Made by a program: the position numbers and the translations under genes. The notes beneath the pieces were generated by a model that was not told where the DNA came from, did not search any database, and saw only the letters and a list, made by a program, of their open reading frames with translations. Below are positions 7,662 to 13,408 of a DNA stretch of 13,408 nt, piece after piece; within the stretch, counting starts at the first letter, position 1; every line of letters starts with the position of its first letter. This stretch comes from an uncultured Bacteroides sp. (GTDB lineage: Bacteria > Bacteroidota > Bacteroidia > Bacteroidales > Bacteroidaceae), in assembly GCA_900556625.1 (NCBI GenBank), contig USPQ01000075.1:1-13408 (forward strand), in the 5' to 3' direction.

Positions 7662-10646
7662 ATGAAAACGAAAAAGACATTAGCAATGGTAGGTATATTT
7701 TTGTTTTTAGCAATTAGACCTTCTGTTGCCTCTTCATTTACCGAACGGACTTATTTATTGCCTACCAGATTGGAGGGAAGTTGCCGGCCGGTGCTTCTGC
7801 TGAGTGGAACTTGGGATTTCAAATACTCTCCCGAAAGTCGCTGGACAAGTATTCAAGTCCCCGGTGAGGCAGCTATGCAAGGTTTTGCCATTGAACATGA
7901 CAAACCATTTTTTTATAAGAAAGATTTCACGATACCCGCTGATTATGCAGGCAAACGGCTTATATTGCGGTTTGATGGGGTATATAGCCATGCCAGATTG
8001 AGTGTTAATGGAAAATTTGTTCGTGAACATCATGGTGGCTTTACCCGCTGGGAGACGGATATTACTTCTTTCGTACGTATCGGAAAGAAGAATGAGATAC
8101 AACTGGCAGTAGTGGATCGGTTGGACGAAATTTCGTATGCTTCCGGATATGCTCATCATCCTATAGGTGGTATCCTTCGTGATGTAACCTTATTTGCATT
8201 GCCCGAATCCCATTTATATGACATAGGTGTGGAGACTCATCTTGATTCTTTATATCAAGATGCTGATTTACGTTTCTTTTGCAAGTTCTCCGGGCAGGAA
8301 AGCACGGAAATGGAGTTGCGTTTGAAAGATAAGTCCGGAAAGTATGTACCATTGTCGCAGTCCCGTTTTGCATTGTCGGACGGACAAAATATTTTTTCGT
8401 TACCTGTTAAAAATCCGCTTAAATGGGATGCGGAACATCCAAATTTGTATGAACTGGAAATAATTGTTTTTCAGAATGGGCAAGAAACCTCTCGGTTTAG
8501 TCGCAATATCGGTTTTCGTGAAGTCAAGATTATAAAAGACCGTATGCTGGTCAACGGTCATCAGGTGAAATTGCGCGGTGCCTGCCGCCATGATATTCAT
8601 CCAACTTTGGGGCGTACCACTACTTTAGAGCTGGATAGTCTGGATGCGGTGCTGTTCAAACAGGCTAATATGAACTTTGTCCGTACCTCGCATTATCCTT
8701 CTACTGAACGTTTTCTGGAGTTTTGTGACCGTTATGGGATTTATGTGGAAAGTGAAACGGCTGTTTGTTTTGTAGATACATATCGTCAGAAGAATTATAA
8801 GCCCGGCAGGTCGCAAAATGATCCGGCGTTTGCCGAACGTTATTTGGGTCAATGCCGGGAGATGGTAAAGAGTCTTCGTTCCCATCCGTCAATCCTGTTT
8901 TGGAGTATTGGTAATGAAAGTGTTTACGGAAGTAATTTTCAGTTATGTTGGGATTGGATAAAGGCGACTGATACCACTCGCCCTGTTATTTTTAGTTATC
9001 CGGGTTCGGCTGTAGAAAAAAAGGCAGAAATATTTGATATCTTAAGTATGCATTATCAGAATGTATATGGAAATGTAGGGCAGTGGGGAATGGCTACCCG
9101 TAATTTTCAGGGACATGGTATTCCGGCTTTATTTGACGAATGGGCGCATCCGGCTTGCTATACATATGCCACATTACAAACTGATCCCAATATCCGTGAA
9201 TTTTGGGGGAAATCTCTTGATATGATGTGGAGTGGATTGTTTAATGCTCCGGGAGGTCTGGGAGGTGCTATTTGGGGATATGTGGATGAGACTTTCTCCT
9301 TACCGGAACCTAAATTCGGGACTTCATTCTGGAAAGAATTCGCACGTACTGCCAAGCCGCTGGATTATCAAGGAAATTGTGTGGGATATGGTGAATGGGG
9401 GATTGTTGATGTATGGCGTCGGCAAAAACCGGAGTTCTGGTCAACTAAAAAGGCTTATTCACCTGTTCGGTTACTTGTGGAGGATAATCTTTCATTTACT
9501 ACCGGACAAAAATTGATGTTGACTATACATAACCGATTTGACCATACAAATTTGAATGAAATTCATGCTACCTACACTTATAGAGGTGTGACAAAATCTT
9601 TGGAATTGCAACCGGTCGCACCTCATACGAAAGGTATGATAGTCATTCCCGCTGAGCAATGGGAGAATGGAGAAACTTTGCAGGTCGAGTTTTTTACCGC
9701 TGCTAATGAGTTGATTGATGTGTATCGTTTTGTATTGGGAACGGAAAAGATAATTTACCCTTCCTTGCTCGCCGGACAGAATTTATCCGTAACAGATGAA
9801 GGTGACAAAGTGATTGTACATGGTAATGGTTTTGAAATACCTTTCGATAAAGAAACCGGATTGATTGTCAATGCAACAGTAGGAGGGGAAGTAATTATTG
9901 AAAAAGGTCCGTTCTTGAACTTGTATGTGAATTTGAACCACTTGACAGGGGCTGAAGTACGTAAAACGGCTAACCATTTTGCCACTTCTGATATTGATTG
10001 GAAAAAGAAATCTTTTGATTACAGTCAACAAAAGGATGGGGTCTGTATTTCTCTTACCGGGACTTATCGGGAAGTGAATGTTGATTTTGATATAAAAGTA
10101 ACCTCGGCTGGTGAATTGTCTATAAACTATCGGACAGAGGGTGTTCCTAACGGATTCTTACGTGAAACAGGATTATCTTTCTATTTACCTCATAGTATAC
10201 ATCAGTTAAATTGGAGGCGCAAAGGGTACTGGAATTATTATCCTGTAGGAGCATTTGCAGGAAATGAGGGTGAGGCCTCGCTTTACGAATCGCAGCAAAA
10301 GGGATATGGTGAGAAACCTGTTCAGTCCTGGCAGGTTGATACGCACAATTATTACTATTGGGCTGACGCCGGTGCGAATTGTAAGGAACCACTAACTCAA
10401 ATGGCAAAAGGTATGAAAGAAAGTATTTATTATTATTCACTTTCTACTGGGGCAGAAGGTGAGCATCAATTATCAGTTATTTCTCAGGATGCTTCAGTGG
10501 CTTGCCGTATAAACAAGTGTGCCAATGAACAATTGATATTATATGCTAATAATCGTTGGGATTATCCTGAGATAGCATGGGGGAATTATTGTAAAACTTT
10601 GGAAGTATTGCCTTGTTACGGCCGGATTGATATAAGGGTTAGGTAG
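7662..10646 (+). CDS. GH2 family beta-galactosidase-type glycoside hydrolase, secreted
   Basis: A 994-residue enzyme with LacZ-like architecture. The N-terminal signal peptide (about 1-24, 'MKTKKTLAMVGIFLFLAI') indicates export, probably to the periplasm. Domains: GH2 sugar-binding sandwich about 40-190 ('LSGTWDFKY', 'FDGVYSHARLSVNGKF'), immunoglobulin-like domain about 195-288, TIM barrel about 290-600, linker domain about 600-690, and a domain resembling the beta-galactosidase small chain about 700-990 ('FEIPFDKETGLI', 'WRRKGYWNYYP'). Barrel landmarks: 'RTSHYPSTERFLEFCDRYG', acid/base Glu419 in 'IGNES', and nucleophile Glu493 in 'FDEWAH', equivalent to the CEYAH motif of LacZ. Both catalytic residues are intact. 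In place of the LacZ segments RAP(L/T)DND and GxGPxENYPDR it has divergent sequence, so the substrate may not be a simple beta-galactoside. Next to M60 and a fucosidase, a role in trimming host O-glycans is likely. It follows the decayed gene by 14 bases with no promoter seen, so how it is transcribed is unclear. Confidence 0.9.
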   Translation: MKTKKTLAMVGIFLFLAIRPSVASSFTERTYLLPTRLEGSCRPVLLLSGTWDFKYSPESRWTSIQVPGEAAMQGFAIEHDKPFFYKKDFTIPADYAGKRLILRFDGVYSHARLSVNGKFVREHHGGFTRWETDITSFVRIGKKNEIQLAVVDRLDEISYASGYAHHPIGGILRDVTLFALPESHLYDIGVETHLDSLYQDADLRFFCKFSGQESTEMELRLKDKSGKYVPLSQSRFALSDGQNIFSLPVKNPLKWDAEHPNLYELEIIVFQNGQETSRFSRNIGFREVKIIKDRMLVNGHQVKLRGACRHDIHPTLGRTTTLELDSLDAVLFKQANMNFVRTSHYPSTERFLEFCDRYGIYVESETAVCFVDTYRQKNYKPGRSQNDPAFAERYLGQCREMVKSLRSHPSILFWSIGNESVYGSNFQLCWDWIKATDTTRPVIFSYPGSAVEKKAEIFDILSMHYQNVYGNVGQWGMATRNFQGHGIPALFDEWAHPACYTYATLQTDPNIREFWGKSLDMMWSGLFNAPGGLGGAIWGYVDETFSLPEPKFGTSFWKEFARTAKPLDYQGNCVGYGEWGIVDVWRRQKPEFWSTKKAYSPVRLLVEDNLSFTTGQKLMLTIHNRFDHTNLNEIHATYTYRGVTKSLELQPVAPHTKGMIVIPAEQWENGETLQVEFFTAANELIDVYRFVLGTEKIIYPSLLAGQNLSVTDEGDKVIVHGNGFEIPFDKETGLIVNATVGGEVIIEKGPFLNLYVNLNHLTGAEVRKTANHFATSDIDWKKKSFDYSQQKDGVCISLTGTYREVNVDFDIKVTSAGELSINYRTEGVPNGFLRETGLSFYLPHSIHQLNWRRKGYWNYYPVGAFAGNEGEASLYESQQKGYGEKPVQSWQVDTHNYYYWADAGANCKEPLTQMAKGMKESIYYYSLSTGAEGEHQLSVISQDASVACRINKCANEQLILYANNRWDYPEIAWGNYCKTLEVLPCYGRIDIRVR

Positions 10647-10791
10647 TAGGGCATTGGAATTTGTAGAACAACTATGAATTATTGAACTTTATTGACGCTG
10701 TATATGAATAAATAATTAATATGTAATTTGTTGGTTATCAATGAAATATCCTTAATTGCACGCTTTGTTAATCTTCAACAGCCCGAATGAC

Positions 10792-10822
10792 TTGACAAAC
10801 GCTTTTTTATGTTGTATATTTG
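10792..10822 (+). promoter_or_regulatory. Consensus Bacteroides sigma-ABfr promoter for the DUF4248 gene
   Basis: TTG at 10792-10794, a 20-base spacer and TATATTTG at 10815-10822 match the Bacteroides -33/-7 consensus (TTG, about 19-21 bases, TAnnTTTG). Transcription would begin near 10828-10830, leaving an AT-rich leader of about 40 bases before the ATG at 10871. The preceding stretch from 10647 holds no gene and no clear terminator for the GH2 gene. Confidence 0.85.
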
Positions 10823-10870
10823 TAGATATAATAACAACAATAAAACTACAATTTAAAACTTAAAAGTGAA

Positions 10871-11092
10871 ATGAGAAGAATCTTAGCTTTTGCCGAACTT
10901 GCCGTGATGTACTTCCCCGGATGTACTACCAGCAAGAACGCGGTACGTTGTCTCAGCCGATGGATTAAAGGTTGTAACCCGTTGGTCAAAGAACTTATGC
11001 CGACAGGGTATCTGCCCTACAATCATCGCTATCTGACGATGAAACAGTATAAGATTATAACAAAACATCTAGGTGATCCTTATGAGGATTAG
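10871..11092 (+). CDS. DUF4248 family small protein
   Basis: A 73-residue cytoplasmic protein with no signal peptide. The pattern 'FAELAVMYFPG', 'AVRCLSRWIKGCNPL', 'LMPTGYLPYNHRYLTMKQ', 'ITKHLGDP' matches DUF4248, a small Bacteroidetes-specific family. Members share an ELA-x-x-YFP start, a central R-x-L-x-x-W-I, and a C-terminal LT-x-x-Q...LG-x-P. It is probably a compact helical fold; no biochemical role is known to me. The gene is a complete single-gene unit: consensus promoter upstream (10792-10822), AAAAGTGA-type weak ribosome site before the ATG, and a terminator 26 bases after the stop. Relatives are often found beside accessory genes in Bacteroides chromosomes. Family assignment is strong; function is unknown. 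Confidence 0.85.
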   Translation: MRRILAFAELAVMYFPGCTTSKNAVRCLSRWIKGCNPLVKELMPTGYLPYNHRYLTMKQYKIITKHLGDPYED

Positions 11093-11118
11093 GGTATAAA
11101 TAACCCGACAAAGAGCTT

Positions 11119-11156
11119 AAGGCTGCAAACTTTTAGGAGTTTTGCAGCCTTTTTTG
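11119..11156 (+). terminator. Rho-independent terminator after the DUF4248 gene
   Basis: A perfect 11-bp stem (AAGGCTGCAAA at 11119-11129, TTTGCAGCCTT at 11141-11151) with an 11-base loop runs into seven T residues (11150-11156). The stem is GC-rich against the AT-rich surroundings. It is the strongest terminator in the window. Confidence 0.92.
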
Positions 11157-11198
11157 TTGCATAAATTCGGTCCGGAAGTGCTTAAATGCTATATGAAA

Positions 11199-11255
11199 GT
11201 TTATAATAAACTGTCGACCCGTTTATAATAAACGATGAAGGTTTTTATTATAAAC
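11199..11255 (+). repeat. Three-copy GTTTATAATAAAC element, two direct and one inverted
   Basis: Identical 13-base GTTTATAATAAAC copies stand at 11199-11211 and 11221-11233, 22 bases apart, with a mirrored copy reading TTTATTATAAAC at 11244-11255. The element is itself nearly palindromic, so it can pair within or between copies. It sits just downstream of the DUF4248 terminator in a stretch with no confident gene. A 22-base period is about two helical turns, which suits a protein-binding array, but no binding protein is identifiable. It is not a CRISPR: the units and spacers are far too short. Confidence 0.6.
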
Positions 11256-11518
11256 TTAAGAATGGTTTTTGCACAAATGATAAACTATTTTCAATAGAAG
11301 ATGAATGGGAAAGCATAGATTCTTTTTATTTGTCATTCTATAAAGTAACTTTTGGGGACAGTCGTTCGTATGAAAAAAGAATACAAGATATTCTTTATAT
11401 TGGCAATCATAATATTATTCTAGGGTTTTGGGGGCATTCACATAATTATTTTACGGATGCAATCGAAGAGTTTGTATTATCTATTTTAGATTTTTGTCAG
11501 TTAGCCTTAACCGATTGA
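11210..11518 (+). pseudogene. Start-less coding-like open frame of unknown family
   Basis: An open frame of 102 codons runs from just after a TAA at 11207 to TGA at 11516-11518. It has no ATG or GTG; only a TTG at 11330 could start, giving 62 residues. The translation has protein-like composition: 'EGFYYKLKNGF', 'LFSIEDEWESIDSFY', 'SYEKRIQDILYIGNHNII', 'GFWGHSHNYFTDAIEEFV'. I do not recognise the family. The beginning overlaps the repeat array at 11199-11255, and no ribosome site precedes it. The likeliest explanation is the 3' remainder of a gene whose 5' part was removed. It could instead be a chance open frame in AT-rich DNA. Confidence 0.3.
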
Positions 11519-11537
11519 GAAATAAACTTTTAGCGAA

Positions 11538-11655
11538 TTATTTGAGAAGTAGCGGTAACGAGTTTGCAACTGTACGAATTTCAGCGTTTTGCGTTGCTAT
11601 GCTGTCAAATAACTCTTTCATTTGCAAATATAGGGATTTTTTTCGAAAGTACGAA
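11538..11655 (-). other. Possible minus-strand promoter and 27-codon reading frame
   Basis: On the minus strand TATATTTG (11632 down to 11625) matches the Bacteroides -7 box, with TTC instead of TTG 20 bases upstream (11655-11653). Three bases after the box, an ATG (11621-11619) opens 'MKELFDSIATQNAEIRTVAN...', stopping at 11538-11540. Such a start would be almost leaderless. The product resembles only the first residues of a normal helical protein, so this may be a truncated gene end or a chance match. Apart from this and the elements listed, I see nothing in 11519-11782. Confidence 0.2.
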
Positions 11656-11782
11656 CTATCGGTGGCAGTTTTATAAAATCAGCTGGCGAAAAAACAAATA
11701 GAATTTTCCAAAATAGCTTTGGATAAGCCATTAACGAAATACTTTCTTTTAAGAGCACAGTGGTTTACCCAATAAAATTATA

Positions 11783-11790
11783 TACCTTTG
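11783..11790 (+). promoter_or_regulatory. -7 box (TACCTTTG) upstream of the regulator/methyltransferase pair
   Basis: TACCTTTG fits TAnnTTTG exactly and lies 24 bases before the ATG of the XRE gene. At the expected -33 position (about 11760-11762) the sequence is GTG rather than TTG, so the promoter is incomplete and could be weak or activator-dependent. It would drive both the broken regulator and the methyltransferase. Confidence 0.6.
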
Positions 11791-11814
11791 TGACAAGTTA
11801 AAGAAGATGTCGCA

Positions 11815-12006
11815 ATGAATCGGATAAAAGAAACATTGATTGAGGCGGGTATTAGTCAAACTGAATTGGCTAAACGGCTTGGTAAAGGTTTTAACATGGT
11901 CAATCTATACGCTACGAACAGAGTGTAACCGCCTATAACCGTACTATACAGGATAGCGGAAATACTGAATGTGGATGTGCGTACACTTTTGTACCTAACG
12001 AAATAA
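11815..12006 (+). pseudogene. XRE-family helix-turn-helix regulator with an in-frame nonsense codon
   Basis: Reading from the ATG at 11815 gives 'MNRIKETLIEAGISQTELAK', then 'RLGKGFNMVNLYATNRV', then a TAA at 11926-11928 (codon 38). The same frame then continues 'PPITVLYRIAEILNVDVRTL' to TAA at 12004-12006. The full 64-codon frame is a normal-length XRE/Cro-CI domain of the type common in Bacteroides: 'GISQTELAKRLG' is the helix-turn-helix, and 'L-Y-R-I-A-E-I-L-N-V-D-V' is the hallmark closing helix. Relatives usually have Gln-Pro at the interruption ('NRRQP'), so the stop is most simply one C-to-T change of CAA. The 37-residue product would keep the recognition helix but lose the last helix. 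The methyltransferase starts 12 bases downstream, which fits the known habit of small XRE regulators controlling modification genes. With the stop, regulation is probably lost. Confidence 0.8.
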
Positions 12007-12018
12007 AAAAACAGACAT

Positions 12019-13212
12019 ATGGCAAATACTAATCTAAAAGAAGCTAAGGCGGCTAAGAATGATGAGTTCTATACGCAATTTCATGACATAGAGATTGAAA
12101 TGAACGCCTATCTTGAATATGACCCCGATGTGTTTCGAGGAAAGATTGTGCTTCTTCCTTGTGATGATCCAGAATGGAGCAACTTTACCCGATACTTTGC
12201 TGCCAAATTCGATGAGTTGGGCTTGAAAAAACTGATTTCTACGAGCTATGCGCCGGATAGCAAAAAATACAAAACGCCTTATCAGCCCTCTTTGTTTGAG
12301 CAAGAAGCACCTCAGTTCGACCCGTCCAAGGCACAGGTGAAAGGTAAGATATTCATCTTGGAACGAGACAAAAGTGGGGACGGACGTATCAATATTGATG
12401 ATCTCGAATGGAAGTATATGGAGGGTGACGGGGATTTCCGAAGCAAAGAAGTTACCGAACTTCGTAATGAAGCGGATTTTATCATCACCAATCCTCCGTT
12501 CTCCCTCTTTCGTGAGTTCTTGGCTTGGATTGTGGAAGGAAAGAAACAATTTGCAGTCATAGGTAACATGAACGCAATCACTTATAAAGAGGTCTTTCCA
12601 CTGATAAAAGATAACAAAGTTTGGTTAGGTGCTACAGGAAATGGAAATGATATGGTTTTTGGTGTTCCTGAAGGAGCTAAAGTGGATGAGAAAGACAGGG
12701 CTAAAGCTGCAAGATTAGGATATGTAGGCAATTATACCAGATTGGGCAATTCATGTTGGTTTACCAGTATTGAACATGGTCGTCGTCACGAGCCATTGTC
12801 ACTGATGAGCATGGCAGACAACCTCCGCTTTTCCAAACATAAGGAACTGAAAGGCAAAGCTGCCTATGACCGCTACGATAATTATGATGCCATTGAAGTA
12901 CCTTTTACGGATGCCATTCCGTCAGATTATGAAGGAGTGATGGGAGTTCCTATCTCATTTCTGATTAAATATTGTCCGGAGCAATTTAAAATCTTAGGGA
13001 TAACTAAAACTTGGTATGGAATAGCTTCTAAGATTTATCCCGAGCAAATTCAAATAGACCACCATGGGAAAGAATCCAAAGTGACGAAACTTAATGATGG
13101 AGCGGTATTGCTTCATTCTAAAGTTCCTCAAAATGAGACTTATTATATAGTTGACGGAAAGTATTACACCCAAGTATATGCAAGAGTACTTATCAGACAT
13201 ATCAGATTATAA
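12019..13212 (+). CDS. EcoRI-class adenine-specific DNA methyltransferase, apparently without a nuclease partner
   Basis: A 397-residue enzyme of the EcoRI methylase family, which transfers a methyl group from S-adenosylmethionine to adenine N6 in a short target site. Family landmarks: 'KNDEFYTQFHDIEIE' (about 13-27), the cofactor-side 'VLLPCDDPEWSNF' (D49, D50, P51), 'FDELGLKKLISTSY', 'GDGDFRSKEV', and the catalytic motif IV N-P-P-F at 158-161. The 'NPPFSLFREF' context is characteristic. The protein is full length (M.EcoRI is about 326 residues; this branch runs longer) and ends in a typical basic strand, 'YARVLIRHIRL'. All expected motifs are intact. It is 12 bases after a broken XRE regulator and probably shares its promoter. 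No restriction endonuclease gene is visible up to 13408, though one could follow. Solitary members occur in phages and conjugative elements, where they protect DNA or adjust gene expression. Target sequence is not predictable here. Confidence 0.92.
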   Translation: MANTNLKEAKAAKNDEFYTQFHDIEIEMNAYLEYDPDVFRGKIVLLPCDDPEWSNFTRYFAAKFDELGLKKLISTSYAPDSKKYKTPYQPSLFEQEAPQFDPSKAQVKGKIFILERDKSGDGRINIDDLEWKYMEGDGDFRSKEVTELRNEADFIITNPPFSLFREFLAWIVEGKKQFAVIGNMNAITYKEVFPLIKDNKVWLGATGNGNDMVFGVPEGAKVDEKDRAKAARLGYVGNYTRLGNSCWFTSIEHGRRHEPLSLMSMADNLRFSKHKELKGKAAYDRYDNYDAIEVPFTDAIPSDYEGVMGVPISFLIKYCPEQFKILGITKTWYGIASKIYPEQIQIDHHGKESKVTKLNDGAVLLHSKVPQNETYYIVDGKYYTQVYARVLIRHIRL

Positions 13213-13219
13213 TTTACGG

Positions 13220-13372
13220 ATGAGTAATCGGGCATACATAGGAATATATCTTCTGCCATCTTTAATAACGCTTCTCGCATTCAAGTCGTTGTATTTTGGC
13301 TGTCAACATTCGTGTATTTCTTGGTTCTTAAGCAAGATGTGTTTTGCCTATCGGTTATCCCTAAGATTTTAA
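13220..13372 (+). CDS. Possible small hydrophobic protein after the methyltransferase
   Basis: An ATG 7 bases past the methyltransferase stop opens a 50-codon frame. It carries one hydrophobic stretch, 'YIGIYLLPSLITLLAF' (residues about 6-21), which could span a membrane, followed by a Cys- and aromatic-rich tail. There is no recognisable family and no good ribosome site. A second frame over the same bases also reads hydrophobic, so composition alone may create the pattern. Treat it as a weak candidate. Confidence 0.2.
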   Translation: MSNRAYIGIYLLPSLITLLAFKSLYFGCQHSCISWFLSKMCFAYRLSLRF

Positions 13373-13400
13373 CTTAAAAATAAAGACAAAATATAATATT

Positions 13401-13408
13401 ATGACTCA
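13401..13408 (+). CDS. Possible start of a downstream gene, cut by the window edge
   Basis: ATG-ACT-CA closes the window, preceded by the A-rich leader 'AAAGACAAAATATAATATT', which looks like Bacteroides translation-start context. Only two complete codons are visible, so the product cannot be judged. It would be the place to look for a restriction partner of the methyltransferase. Confidence 0.4.

Noticed and set aside
7755..10440. Many minus-strand open frames of 60-134 codons across the GH2 gene
   Set aside because: They are antisense shadows of a 994-residue gene with intact catalytic motifs, and none has a promoter or recognisable domain.
11199..11255. Repeat array considered as a CRISPR or plasmid iteron set
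   Set aside because: Thirteen-base units with 9-10-base gaps, only three copies, one inverted, and no cas or rep gene nearby.
11494..11676. A 60-codon plus-strand frame overlapping the end of the start-less frame
   Set aside because: It has no ribosome site and no domain pattern, and it is opposite the possible minus-strand promoter; it is most likely chance.
12034..12549. A 171-codon minus-strand frame opposite the methyltransferase
   Set aside because: It mirrors the conserved methyltransferase coding strand and has no family resemblance of its own.
13224..13378. An alternative frame downstream of the methyltransferase reading 'RIQVVVFWLSTFVYFLVL'
   Set aside because: It looks like a membrane segment but has no start codon, and the overlapping frame is hydrophobic too, so T-rich composition explains it.

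Overview
The window looks like chromosomal DNA of a gut Bacteroides species. The evidence is AT-rich DNA with weak Shine-Dalgarno signals, a match to the Bacteroides promoter consensus (TTG, about 20 bases, TAnnTTTG), lipoproteins with an acidic outer-membrane export motif, BACON domains, and glycan-degrading genes laid out as in a polysaccharide utilization locus (PUL). No SusC/SusD pair is inside the window; it would be expected just upstream of position 1.

Bases 1-10646 read as the tail of a PUL on the + strand. In order: the 3' end of a discoidin-like (F5/8 type C) protein, a strong hairpin terminator, a surface lipoprotein with BACON, discoidin and M60 (enhancin-like) metalloprotease domains, an 824-residue lipoprotein of no recognised family with a large internal duplication, a GH29 alpha-L-fucosidase, a second terminator, a wrecked gene consisting of a signal peptide and part of a discoidin domain, and a GH2 beta-galactosidase-type enzyme. 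M60 proteases of this type cleave mucin-like O-glycoproteins. With a fucosidase and a beta-galactosidase-like enzyme alongside, the likely target is fucosylated host O-glycans and their protein backbone. The substrate is inferred from gene content only.

Bases 10647-11160 hold a free-standing DUF4248 gene with its own consensus promoter and terminator. Bases 11160-11814 are a decayed, low-coding stretch with three copies of a GTTTATAATAAAC element (two direct, one inverted), a start-less open frame, and a possible minus-strand promoter with a tiny reading frame.

Bases 11783-13212 hold a small XRE-type regulator interrupted by an in-frame TAA, followed 12 bases later by an intact EcoRI-class adenine methyltransferase. 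No restriction nuclease is visible. This right-hand part resembles accessory DNA left by mobile-element traffic, but no integrase, transposase or attachment site is seen. The last 8 bases may be the start of another gene.

The items most worth pursuing are the duplicated 824-residue PUL lipoprotein, the broken regulator next to the apparently solitary methyltransferase, and the three-copy AT-rich element. I do not see a clearly new defence or mobile system.
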